Shown here: positions 26,646-35,500 of the stretch, piece by piece | How positions within the stretch are numbered: the stretch's first letter is position 1 | How the letters are laid out: each line of letters starts with the position of its first letter | Position numbers and translations under genes: made by a program | The notes under the pieces: model-generated | Told to the model about the DNA's origin: nothing | Database searches by the model: none | What the model saw: the letters and a program-made list of their open reading frames with translations, nothing else | Assembly: GCF_000016545.1 (NCBI RefSeq) | Contig: NC_009437.1 | Location: 1,937,394-2,001,393 of the forward strand | Direction of reading: 5' to 3' | DNA: 64,000 nt | Source: Caldicellulosiruptor saccharolyticus DSM 8903 | GTDB lineage: Bacteria; Bacillota; Thermoanaerobacteria; Caldicellulosiruptorales; Caldicellulosiruptoraceae

Positions 26646-27995
26646 CTTTTTGTTTGGAAATGAAGAAAAGTCTATTGTCTTTGTTGACCTTAATTTGAGT
26701 TTTACTCTTTTTCTTCTAAGTCTTATTATAGTTGCTATTGCAAAAATAACTATTAATACTACAACAACTAAGAGAAAATCAAATAAAATCTTCATTCCTT
26801 TTACAAGTCCTTTTTTTACGGTATGTATGACCGTTGTAATTTTTGGCTGAGGAATGTAACTTTCATATGAGAATATAGGGATTGAGGAAAGCAAGTTACC
26901 AGCACTGTAAATATATACATTTCCGATTACTGTATCCTTGTTTATCGGCGGTTTAATGTCTTTTAAAAAGGTTATACGGTAAGTAATATCTTCTGAATTT
27001 GTATTTTGATTTTTTAACACATAAAATGAAGATTTGATATAACCATCAATCCATTTTTTATTGACCTTGTCCACCATTACTTTTCCAATGATCTGATTTT
27101 GTTTAAACAGCTCTTCTTTTCTGAAATTGTTAAAACCATAGTCGAGAAGTTTAATTGCGTCAGCAAAAGCGTCGTCTGAGGATAGAATAACTGCAATAAG
27201 ATCTATATCATCTTTTTTAGCAGAGGCAATCAAACACCTTTTTGCTTGAGCAGTGTAGCCTGTTTTCATACCATTTGCATATGGATAGTAGTATTTTGAG
27301 TTTTTACGTAAAAGCTTATTAATATTGTATATAATCTGCCAATCAGGTTTTTTGTGCATAGAAGCTGTCGTAATTTTATATTCAACTGTTGACACAATCT
27401 TTCTCAAAGTTTCATTTTTATAAGCTTGCCGGGCAATTAAGCTCAAGTCATAAGCTGTTGTATAATGTTGTGGATTGTGAAGCCCACTTGGATTTACAAA
27501 GTGTGAATCCTTTGCACCAATATTTTGAGCAAACTGGTTCATTTCTTTAACAAACTCTTGTATGCTGCCAGATATGTTTTCAGCAATCACATTAGCAGCG
27601 TCGTTTGCAGAAATTAAAAGCATTGCATATAGTGCGTCTTGAAAGGATATTGTTTCGCCTTCATTAAGGTAATAACTGCTGCTACCAGGCTCTATCATAA
27701 TGGCATTTTTAGAAACTTTGAATAATTTGTCAAGGTCTTTTTCCTTCGAGAGTGCAACAAGGGCTGTTAGGATTTTGGTTGTGCTTGCTGGAAAGCACCT
27801 TGAGTTTGGATTCTTTTGAAAAAGTATTTGTCCTGTATTTGCTTCAATAAGAATTGCTGACTTAGCATTTATATCCGATAATAAGGTATTACTTTCTTCT
27901 TTCGAATAAACCGGTACTGGTATAAATAAAATTAAGAAGATTAGTAAAGCAATCCTCAAGGAATTAAAAGATACCGTTTTAGATTTTTGTGTCAT
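26637..27995 (-). CDS. D-alanyl-D-alanine carboxypeptidase (DacF/PBP5-like), membrane-anchored
   Basis: A 452-residue penicillin-binding protein that trims the terminal D-Ala from peptidoglycan stem peptides. It has a signal/anchor segment near residues 12-30, the SxxK motif in FPASTTKILTALVAL near 72, SxN in LISANDAANVIAE near 128, and KTG in NGMKTGYTAQAKRC near 245. The C-terminal part from about 300 is the PBP5 beta-domain. A transmembrane helix at about 400-428 follows, with a very basic tail (RLRRKRVKLKLRS). That C-terminal helix replaces the amphipathic anchor of classic PBP5. A promoter on the minus strand precedes it. Confidence 0.88.
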   Translation of the reverse strand: MTQKSKTVSFNSLRIALLIFLILFIPVPVYSKEESNTLLSDINAKSAILIEANTGQILFQKNPNSRCFPASTTKILTALVALSKEKDLDKLFKVSKNAIMIEPGSSSYYLNEGETISFQDALYAMLLISANDAANVIAENISGSIQEFVKEMNQFAQNIGAKDSHFVNPSGLHNPQHYTTAYDLSLIARQAYKNETLRKIVSTVEYKITTASMHKKPDWQIIYNINKLLRKNSKYYYPYANGMKTGYTAQAKRCLIASAKKDDIDLIAVILSSDDAFADAIKLLDYGFNNFRKEELFKQNQIIGKVMVDKVNKKWIDGYIKSSFYVLKNQNTNSEDITYRITFLKDIKPPINKDTVIGNVYIYSAGNLLSSIPIFSYESYIPQPKITTVIHTVKKGLVKGMKILFDFLLVVVVLIVIFAIATIIRLRRKRVKLKLRSTKTIDFSSFPNKKLK

Positions 27996-28043
27996 TAAAA
28001 CATGATGCCTCCTTTAAAAAACTTTGATATGTATGATAAAATA

Positions 28044-28073
28044 AGTATATATTATATAGGCAAATTAAGTCAA
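28044..28073 (-). promoter_or_regulatory. Probable promoter of the 26637-27995 carboxypeptidase gene
   Basis: On the minus strand, TTGACT (28073-28068) and TATACT (28049-28044) are separated by 18 nt and lie about 50 nt upstream of the ATG. An alternative TATAAT closer to the -35 has poor spacing. Confidence 0.5.
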
Positions 28074-28128
28074 TTGTGAACATTTCTATGCGTTATTTTG
28101 TGTTTGACTGAAGAAGGAAGGTGAAATT

Positions 28129-28773
28129 GTGGTTTTGCTCTCAAAAAGAGAAAAGATAATGATTGCCATAATTGTAGTACTCCTTCTGCTGAACATATTT
28201 CAATATGTGACACATACAAATACAAGTGAAAATCTTGGTCAGCAAATAAAGCTTGATACACAGGCAATAGATGAAGAGAGTCAAGAAAAGGTAGATGTGC
28301 AAACAGATAAAACTTATGAACAACAAAAGTGTGTGGTGTATGTCTGTGGCAATGTAAAAAAGCCTGGGGTTTATGAGCTTTTTAGCGGTAGCAGAGTGAA
28401 CGATGCAATAGAGGCAGCTGGTGGCGTTTTACCAAACAGTGATATGAATAGCTTAAACCTTGCTGAGAAGATCCAGGATGGACAGAAGATTTACGTTCCT
28501 AAAATTGGTGAGATGCAAACTCAGAGCAATCTGTCTTCTGAGGTAGCACAAAACAGTACAAGTTCGTCAGGCCAAAGTGGTAAGATAAATATTAATACCG
28601 CATCAAAAGAGGAGCTAAAAACTCTTGATAGAATAGGTGATAAACTTGCGGAAAGGATAATAGAATATAGACAAGAACATGGTCCGTTTAAAAGTATAGA
28701 AGAAATAAAAAATGTAAATGGCATAGGGGATAAGATATTTGAAGCTATTAAGGATTCTATCACAGTTCAATAA
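28129..28773 (+). CDS. comEA: ComEA-type DNA receptor (SLBB plus helix-hairpin-helix)
   Basis: A 214-residue membrane-anchored DNA-binding protein of the competence machinery. It has an N-terminal helix at residues 9-26, a hydrophilic linker rich in Gln and Glu, and an SLBB domain at about 65-125 (VYVCGNVKKPGVYELFSG, AIEAAGGVLPNSD, DGQKIYVPK). A Ser-rich linker leads to a double helix-hairpin-helix at 150-212 (INTASKEELKTLDRIGDKLA, VNGIGDKIFEAI). The GTG start follows GGAAGGTG. The stop codon TAA at 28771-28773 falls in the 15-bp direct repeat of the adjacent insertion sequence, yet the reading frame is intact. No comEC or comEB follows. Confidence 0.88.
   Translation: MVLLSKREKIMIAIIVVLLLLNIFQYVTHTNTSENLGQQIKLDTQAIDEESQEKVDVQTDKTYEQQKCVVYVCGNVKKPGVYELFSGSRVNDAIEAAGGVLPNSDMNSLNLAEKIQDGQKIYVPKIGEMQTQSNLSSEVAQNSTSSSGQSGKININTASKEELKTLDRIGDKLAERIIEYRQEHGPFKSIEEIKNVNGIGDKIFEAIKDSITVQ
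28759..28773 (+). repeat. Left 15-bp direct repeat (target-site duplication) of the insertion sequence
   Basis: ATCACAGTTCAATAA at 28759-28773 is repeated exactly at 30032-30046, on either side of the mobile element. It includes the last codons and the stop of comEA. Confidence 0.8.
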
Positions 28774-29866
28774 GGTACGTGGTGAAGACATATTTACCAC
28801 CAAATTTATTACAGAACAGAGAATAGAAGGTGCCTACTTTTTTCATAATATCCTCAAGAAGTAATGTAGGAAATTGAAATATATGGGAGGAGACCAGAGA
28901 TTTTGAAGCTATGAATTTTTCGAATGGTGTCCTCCCGTTCATTCCTTTACCATTATGAGGTCTGAAAAAGTTCCATGTATCTTGCCATTTCTGGGCTCTT
29001 TGAATAAATTCATCTTTTGTTTTACATCTTTCAGCATGAATCATTAAAAAATACTCATCATCAGCTCTATGTGAATTTTCAATTATACCCATTAAATGCT
29101 TTGCTTTTGGTGGAATAGGATTTAGTTCTACACCCAAAAATGACAGCATCTCATTCCACTGCTTTAACTTTCTTTCGCTTCCTCCACAAAATTCTGCTCC
29201 ATTGTCTAATCGGATCTTTATTATATTTCTTACATTATGAGTTCTTAACCATAATGCAACTAAGGATATGAACATAAATCCAAAAGCGGATGAAAGTTCG
29301 TAAGAATAGGCTGTAAATCTTGTTCTTGTTGCAACATCTATTATGTTCCACTCATAGCAAGGCAAATTGTATCTTTTCATATGTTCATATACCTCCTTGG
29401 GAAGACTTTCTTTGTCTAAAAGATGTTTTGTATCAAGCTGAAATTCAGAAAATGGGATAAGAGTTTCATAATCGTATAGACTTCTTTCACCTTTTTTTGT
29501 TCTTTTTGTTTTTCGAGCTACAGAGTTTCTTCTAAGAATTGACTTTATTGTGTTTTCACTTATTTTGATACCATATTTTCTGAGAAGATAAAAAGACAAA
29601 CGTCTATATCTAAAACCAGTTTTTTTAGACTCTTCGACAATAAAATTTTCGAGTTCAGAAGAAAGCTTTTTGGGAGAAGATTTAGGTTTTTTTGATTTAT
29701 CTTCAAGAGGACCGTAGACAGCTCTTCTTACGGTATGTCTTGATACACCTAATATTTTAGCAGTTTTTGATACGTTTTTGTTATTTGATTCAAAGACTTT
29801 TCGAACTAATTCTCTAGCTTTTTGAGGGGATATTTTTCTTAGTTCGTGGTATGATATAATATTCAT
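28760..29866 (-). CDS. DDE transposase (IS481/IS1202-like integrase core)
   Basis: A 368-residue transposase. The N-terminal helix-turn-helix reads SKTAKILGVSRHTVRRAV near residue 35, followed by a basic linker and a second DNA-binding region (YRRLSFYLLRKYGIKISENT, near 90). The integrase core has the acidic triad in SEFQLDTKHL (about 145), IKIRLDNGAEFCGG (about 228) and GIIENSHRADDEYF (about 265). The ATG at 29866 is chosen because GGGAGG lies 10 nt upstream. The frame runs past the element end: the last four residues, LIEL, and the TGA stop lie in the target duplication. The gene therefore overlaps comEA tail to tail by 14 nt. It looks intact. Confidence 0.85.
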   Translation of the reverse strand: MNIISYHELRKISPQKARELVRKVFESNNKNVSKTAKILGVSRHTVRRAVYGPLEDKSKKPKSSPKKLSSELENFIVEESKKTGFRYRRLSFYLLRKYGIKISENTIKSILRRNSVARKTKRTKKGERSLYDYETLIPFSEFQLDTKHLLDKESLPKEVYEHMKRYNLPCYEWNIIDVATRTRFTAYSYELSSAFGFMFISLVALWLRTHNVRNIIKIRLDNGAEFCGGSERKLKQWNEMLSFLGVELNPIPPKAKHLMGIIENSHRADDEYFLMIHAERCKTKDEFIQRAQKWQDTWNFFRPHNGKGMNGRTPFEKFIASKSLVSSHIFQFPTLLLEDIMKKVGTFYSLFCNKFGGKYVFTTYLIEL

Positions 29867-30031
29867 AGTAGGCTGTCCTCCCATCCTGGTAGTTTTTCTA
29901 TTTTTCTTTTGAATATTAGATTACACTTTTTAATTATATCAAACAGGAGGGAGGCAGCCTCAACTCTTTTTATGAAATTTTCTTCTTCGTACATTCTTTC
30001 GCTGTGGTAAATATCTCTACACCTATTCGAG
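28774..30031 (-). mobile_element. Insertion sequence with a DDE transposase, 15-bp direct repeats and imperfect inverted ends
   Basis: A 1258-bp element bounded by identical 15-bp direct repeats. Near its ends are inverted repeats: GGTGAAGACATATTTACCAC at 28781-28800 matches the complement of 30004-30023 in 18 of 20 positions. They sit 7 and 8 bp in from the direct repeats, so the exact tips are uncertain by a few bases. It holds one transposase gene on the minus strand. The unusually long target duplication resembles the IS1202/ISTde1-like group from general knowledge; that family name is an inference. Confidence 0.85.
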
Positions 30032-30046
30032 ATCACAGTTCAATAA
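30032..30046 (+). repeat. Right 15-bp direct repeat (target-site duplication)
   Basis: Exact second copy of ATCACAGTTCAATAA. It ends four bases before the -35 hexamer of the yceD promoter, so insertion left that promoter untouched. Confidence 0.8.
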
Positions 30047-30050
30047 AGAA

Positions 30051-30079
30051 TTGACAAAACTAAAATAAAAGTTTATAAT
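30051..30079 (+). promoter_or_regulatory. Sigma-A promoter of yceD-rpmF
   Basis: Perfect TTGACA at 30051-30056 and perfect TATAAT at 30074-30079 with a 17-nt spacer, 30 nt before the yceD ATG. It is among the strongest-looking promoters in the window. Confidence 0.85.
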
Positions 30080-30109
30080 ACAACCGTTATGATATGAGGT
30101 GACTTAAAG

Positions 30110-30631
30110 ATGAGATTAGATGTATCAAAACTAAAATCACATGGTGATTCAGAAGAATTTGAATTTTGTGAAACATGGGAAAAGATAGAATTCAGGGGTG
30201 ATACCTTATTCTTTGTTGAACCAGTTATTTTTTATGGGATTGCAACAAAGAAAGGGAATGTAATTGAGGTAAGTGGTAATATCAGAACAAAACTTAAGAC
30301 AACTTGTTACAGATGTACGGAGGATGCTTTCATTGAGGTTGATGTTCCATTTTATGAAGAATATTCGAACAAAGTAGAAGTTCGAGATGATGATGTAATT
30401 CAATTTGAAAATGAGGTAATAGAATTTGATGAAAATGTCATTGCAACCATTGTATTATATCTTCCAATGAAGTATTTATGTAAAGAAGACTGCAAGGGGT
30501 TGTGCCCTATTTGCGGTACCAATCTCAATTTCAATTCGTGCTCATGTGAAAAGAATGAGATTGATCCAAGACTGAGCGTTTTAAAAACACTCATAAACGA
30601 ACTTGACACAGATGAAAAAAAGGAGGTGTGA
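30110..30631 (+). CDS. yceD: YceD/DUF177 family protein (23S rRNA accumulation factor type)
   Basis: A 173-residue protein of the DUF177 family, found with rpmF across bacteria and linked to 23S rRNA accumulation in plants and Escherichia coli. Conserved parts are the central CYRCTEDAFIEVDVPF strand near residue 66 and the C-terminal cysteine-rich segment CKEDCKGLCPICGTNLN near 125, which with CSC nearby looks like a metal site. GAGGTGA precedes the ATG. The next gene, rpmF, starts a few bases downstream of its stop, the classic yceD-rpmF pairing. Confidence 0.88.
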   Translation: MRLDVSKLKSHGDSEEFEFCETWEKIEFRGDTLFFVEPVIFYGIATKKGNVIEVSGNIRTKLKTTCYRCTEDAFIEVDVPFYEEYSNKVEVRDDDVIQFENEVIEFDENVIATIVLYLPMKYLCKEDCKGLCPICGTNLNFNSCSCEKNEIDPRLSVLKTLINELDTDEKKEV

Positions 30632-30636
30632 AAAAG

Positions 30637-30813
30637 TTGGCTCAACCAAAAAGAAGATGGTCAAAGCAAAGAACGCATAAGCATAGAGCAAATTGGAAAA
30701 TTGAGGCGCCAAATCTTGTTGAGTGTCCACAGTGCCACGAGATGAAACTTCCACATAGAGTTTGTCCAAGTTGTGGGTATTATAAAAACAGAAAAGTAGT
30801 AAATGAAGACTAA
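30637..30813 (+). CDS. rpmF: 50S ribosomal protein L32
   Basis: A 58-residue ribosomal protein starting (M)AQPKRRWSKQRTHKHRAN, with a zinc ribbon made by CPQC near residue 28 and CPSC near 41. The TTG at 30637 fits the family N-terminus and has AGGAGGTG about 10 nt upstream; the GTG at 30628 overlaps that site. The intact four cysteines place it in the zinc-containing class of L32. A terminator follows at once. Confidence 0.95.
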   Translation: MAQPKRRWSKQRTHKHRANWKIEAPNLVECPQCHEMKLPHRVCPSCGYYKNRKVVNED

Positions 30814-30816
30814 TCG

Positions 30817-30850
30817 AAATAGCCCTGAGTGGATTTTCAGGGCTATTTTT
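30817..30850 (+). terminator. Terminator after rpmF
   Basis: AAATAGCCCTGA at 30817-30828 pairs perfectly with TCAGGGCTATTT at 30837-30848, with an 8-nt loop and a T run continuing to 30850. Confidence 0.85.
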
Positions 30851-30922
30851 ACTTATGAAAAAAAGATATTTTAATTTTTATTAAAAATGTGATAAATTAA
30901 AGTGCAAAGGGTGAACTTTCTC

Positions 30923-31522
30923 TTGCAAAAGAAAAAAATAAGAAAGATAATTGGAATTAGAAGAAGACTGATAAGTAATTTTCAAAAGTTGCATCTTGAT
31001 ATATTAGTCTACTTAAACTTAAAGAAATTTCTCTCAAAGTTAAACTTTAATACAGTGTTTGTATATATGAGCTTGCCATATGAAGTTGATACAAGCAGGA
31101 TTATAAATTACCTTTCTGTAAAAGGTAAAAGGATTTGTGTGCCCAAAATTGTTGACAAGATCAGAATGATTGCTGGAGAGTATAGAAAAGATGGCAAACT
31201 AAAAAGAAACAGGTTTGGGATTCTTGAACCAAAAGAAACTATAGAGGTAAATCCATCTGATATAGACGTTTGTATAATTCCTCTATTAGCCTTTGACCAA
31301 AATTTAAATAGAATAGGATTTGGCAAAGGGTATTATGACAGGTTTCTAAAAGAGGTGGGGCCATCATGTTTAAAGGTTGGGGTAGCGTATCATTTTCAAA
31401 AAGTACCAAAAATTCCTTCTGAAAGACATGATGTTAAGCTTGATGTTATTGTGACAGATAGATTTATTTTGACAAGAGAAAACAAATATAGGGGAGAATA
31501 CAATGAGAAGGATACTACTTAA
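30923..31522 (+). CDS. 5-formyltetrahydrofolate cyclo-ligase
   Basis: A 199-residue ATP-dependent enzyme turning 5-formyl-THF into 5,10-methenyl-THF. The N-terminal basic helix is KKKIRKIIGIRRRL. The PLLAFDQNLNRIGFGKGYYD stretch near residue 125 contains the family signature with the ATP/folate-binding Gly-Tyr-Tyr-Asp, and the end VKLDVIVTD is typical. The start is uncertain: TTG at 30923 has AAAGGGTG about 11 nt upstream, while GTG at 30902 lacks a binding site. The 3' end overlaps the next gene by 20 nt. Confidence 0.85.
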   Translation: MQKKKIRKIIGIRRRLISNFQKLHLDILVYLNLKKFLSKLNFNTVFVYMSLPYEVDTSRIINYLSVKGKRICVPKIVDKIRMIAGEYRKDGKLKRNRFGILEPKETIEVNPSDIDVCIIPLLAFDQNLNRIGFGKGYYDRFLKEVGPSCLKVGVAYHFQKVPKIPSERHDVKLDVIVTDRFILTRENKYRGEYNEKDTT

Positions 31523-32576
31523 AAATGCCAAGGAGAATATGGTGCTTGCAAAAGACATATACAGTGAGGATGGGAAAGTTTTAGTGGCTTCAGGTCAGAA
31601 ACTTACAAACAATATGATAAAGAGGCTAAAGGATTTTGGTGTGTATGATATATACATCGTGGATGACAACATTGACATAGTTGAAATAGAGGATGTTATT
31701 ACAAAGGAGATTAAAGAAGAAGCATTTAAGGTAGTGAATACTGCTTTCAGCGCAGAGTATATCAATACACAAGAGATTACCCCTGAGATAAAAGTACTTG
31801 TTAGCAAGATAATTTCTCAACTTCTTGAGCAAAAAGAAGTTATACTAAACCTTTGTGATATCAGGACAGTTGGAAACTATACCCTTTTTCACTCACTTAA
31901 CACTACCATCTTTTCTCTTCTTGTTGGAATAAAGCTAAATTATGACTATGACAAATTGCTATCCCTTGGAATGGGTACTTTGCTGCATGATATAGGTAAA
32001 GTAAAAATTCCAAGAAATATATTAAATAAAAGAGGACCGCTTCAGGAAAAGGAATACGAAATGATTAAAATGCACACAATTATGGGGTATGATATCTTAA
32101 ACTCTGAGTACAAATTTGACCAACATGTATCTGAAATTGCTCTTTATCATCATGAAAGACTGGATGGAAGCGGTTATCCTTTTGGGAAGACAAGAGATGA
32201 GATACCACAAACGGCCAAAATTGTTGCTGTTGTGGATGTATTTGATGCATTGGTAAGTGACAGGGAGTTCAGAAAACGATTAAAACCTCATATGGCAATT
32301 GAATACCTATTGAATTCATGTTCGACTCACTTTGACAGCTATATAGTATCAAAATTTGTTACATTTATATCATTATTCCAAGTTGGAACACCTGTGATTT
32401 TGAACACAAGAGAAAAGGGTATTGTAGTACATAACAATCCAAGATTTCCATCTCGCCCTATTGTGAGAATCTTTTATGATAGTGAAGGTAGAAAACTTCC
32501 GTATAAAAAAGATATAGATTTGGCATTAAATTTTCACTATTATATAGTGGATGTTTTAGAAGATATAGAACTTTAA
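31503..32576 (+). CDS. HD-GYP domain protein (probable c-di-GMP phosphodiesterase)
   Basis: A 357-residue protein. An N-terminal DUF3391-like region (residues 1-60, KENMVLAKDIYSEDGKVLV) precedes an HD-GYP catalytic domain at about 115-280. Metal and GYP motifs are GTLLHDIGKVKIP near 160, MHTIMGYDIL near 190, and HHERLDGSGYPFG near 218. All the residues needed for c-di-GMP hydrolysis are present. No receiver or membrane domain is attached, so the input signal is unknown. GGGGAG lies before the ATG. Confidence 0.87.
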   Translation: MRRILLKNAKENMVLAKDIYSEDGKVLVASGQKLTNNMIKRLKDFGVYDIYIVDDNIDIVEIEDVITKEIKEEAFKVVNTAFSAEYINTQEITPEIKVLVSKIISQLLEQKEVILNLCDIRTVGNYTLFHSLNTTIFSLLVGIKLNYDYDKLLSLGMGTLLHDIGKVKIPRNILNKRGPLQEKEYEMIKMHTIMGYDILNSEYKFDQHVSEIALYHHERLDGSGYPFGKTRDEIPQTAKIVAVVDVFDALVSDREFRKRLKPHMAIEYLLNSCSTHFDSYIVSKFVTFISLFQVGTPVILNTREKGIVVHNNPRFPSRPIVRIFYDSEGRKLPYKKDIDLALNFHYYIVDVLEDIEL

Positions 32577-32599
32577 AGGCAAGAAAGGTGTAAAATAAG

Positions 32600-35500
32600 A
32601 TGAGCTTTGTCCATCTTCATGTACATACAGAGTATAGTTTGCTTGACGGAGCGGTTCGTATAGAGAGTTTATTTGAAAGAGTAAGACAGCTCAATATGCA
32701 CAGTATTGCGATAACAGACCATGGTGCAATGTATGGTGTTGTCGACTTTTACAAGGCAGCAAAAGAAAACGGGATAAAGCCTATTATTGGCTGTGAGGTA
32801 TATCTTGCTCCACGTTCACGTTTTGATAAAGAACCAAATATTGACAATGATATTCACCATCTTGTGCTTCTTGCTATAGACAATGAAGGGTATAAAAACC
32901 TTTCAAAAATTGTCTCAATTGGATTTGTGGAAGGCTTTTATTATAAGCCAAGAGTTGACAGGGAAATACTTTCAAAGTATTCAAAAGGCTTGATTGCGCT
33001 AACAAGCTGTCTTGCTGGGGAGATACCGAAATTTATTCTCAGAGACCAAAAAGAAAAACTAATGGATGCAATTGGTTTTTACAAGGATGTCTTTGGTTGT
33101 AATTTTTACTTTGAACTTCAATATCACGGGATTGACGAGCAAAGGTTTGTGAATAGTGAACTTATAAGACTATCCAAGAAATATCAAATTCCTGTTGTTG
33201 CCACAAATGATGTGCATTATCTAAAAAGGGAAGACAGAGAGATTCATGACATATTACTTTGCATTCAAACAGGGAAAACAATACATGATAGTAACAGAAT
33301 GGAGTTTCCTACAAGTGAGTTTTATCTCAAATCTGCTCAAGAGATGGAAGAAGTATTCGGATATATTCCTGAGTCACTTAAAAATACTTTGGAAATTGCA
33401 GAGAAATGTAATGTTGAATTCGAATTTGGGAAGATTAACCTTCCTAAATTTCAGTTGCCAGAAGGAAAATCTGATGCATTTGAGTATCTTAAGGAATTAG
33501 CATTTGCCGGGTTTGAAAAAAGATATTCCAAAGAAAACAAAGCTGCATATGATAGGCTTTTAATGGAATTAAATGTAATCAAAGATATGGGCTTTACTGA
33601 ATACTTTTTGATTGTTCATGATTTTATCAACTATGCAAAGCAGAATAATATAATGGTGGGGCCTGGGCGAGGGTCTGCTGCAGGAAGCATTGTTGCATAT
33701 TGTCTGGGGATTACAAATGTTGACCCCATCAAGTATAACCTCCTTTTCGAAAGATTTTTAAACCCCGAAAGAGTATCTATGCCTGATATTGACATTGACT
33801 TTTGTTATCAGCGAAGGCAAGAGGTTATAGACTATGTTACTAACAAGTATGGAAAAGACAAAGTGAGCCAGATTATAACATTTGGTACAATGGCAGCAAG
33901 AGCCTCAATAAGAGATGTTGGAAGGGTACTTGGTGTACCATATGCACAAGTTGATGAAATTGCAAAGATGGTACCTTTTTCACCAGGTATGACAATTGAT
34001 AAGGCGCTTGAAGTAAATCATGACCTTAAAAAGATTTATGAACAAAATGAGACTGTCAAAAGAATAATTGACACTGCAAGAAGCATTGAGGGAATGCCAC
34101 GCCACACTTCTGTTCATGCAGCAGGGGTTGTTATATCAAGTTGTCCTATAACTGATTTAGTACCTTTGGCAAGGACAGAAGATGCCATAGTTACTCAATT
34201 TCCAATGACCACCTTAGAAGAACTTGGTCTTTTAAAGATGGACTTTTTGGGTTTGAGGACTCTTACTGTTATTCAAAATACCTTAGAGCTTATAAAAAAA
34301 CATCGCAAGATTGAAATTGACTTAGACAAGATTGACTATAATGACAGGAGTGTCTACCAATTCATTTCTGAAGGAAATACAAATGGAGTGTTCCAGCTTG
34401 AAAGTAGTGGTATGAAACAGTTTATGAAAGAGTTAAAACCAGAAAACTTAGAGGATATAATAGCAGGTATATCTCTTTTTAGACCTGGCCCAATGGACCA
34501 AATACCAGTGTATATTCAAAATAAAAACAATAAGGAAAAAATAGAATATCTGCATCCTAAACTTGAGCCAATTTTAAACGTCACATATGGATGTATTGTC
34601 TACCAAGAGCAAGTTATGCAAATATTTAGAGAACTCGCAGGTTATTCACTTGGAAGGGCGGACTTGGTAAGACGTGCAATGGCAAAGAAAAAGGCTGACA
34701 TTTTAATGGAGGAGAGGGACAGGTTTATTGAAGGCGCTGTGGCAAATGGCGTTGATAGACAGACAGCTGAGAAGATATTTGAAATAATCGAAGACTTCGC
34801 AAGCTATGCATTCAATAAATCTCATGCAGCAGCGTATGCCATTTTAGCATATCAGACAGCTTACTTAAAAAAATACTTCACAATTGAGTTCATGACAAGT
34901 TTGATAACCAGTGTAATGAACTCAAACGAAAAGGTTGGAATGTATATTGAGGAGTGCAGAAGGTTTGGAATTTCAATTTTACCACCTGATATAAACAAGA
35001 GTAGTTATGATTTCACAATTGAGGGAAATAGTATTAGATTTGGCTTGAGGGCAATTAAGAGCTTGGGTGAAAATGTAATTTCTCATATTTTGAAAGAACG
35101 TGAGCAGAATGGAGAATTTAAAGATTTGTATGATTTTGTAATGAGAGTGGATACTAATACAGTGAATAAAAGAATTATTGAGAACTTAATAAAAAGTGGT
35201 GCTTTCGATTTTACTAAAATAAATAGAAATTCATTATTAGCCTCTGTAGAAGATATTCTAACAATTAAACAGTCTCAAAAGAAAAATGCAAACCAAATTA
35301 CATTTTTTGAGATTTCAGACGACCAAACAAAGATCTTTTCTTATAAAGACCTTCCTGAACCAACAACTGAAGAACTTTTGCAAATGGAAAAGGACACAAT
35401 AGGAATTTACATAAGTGGTCATCCACTTGAAAAGTATGGAGATTTAATTTCAAAATACAACGTTGTAAGTTTAGCTGAACTTTCTAACATGACAGAAGAT

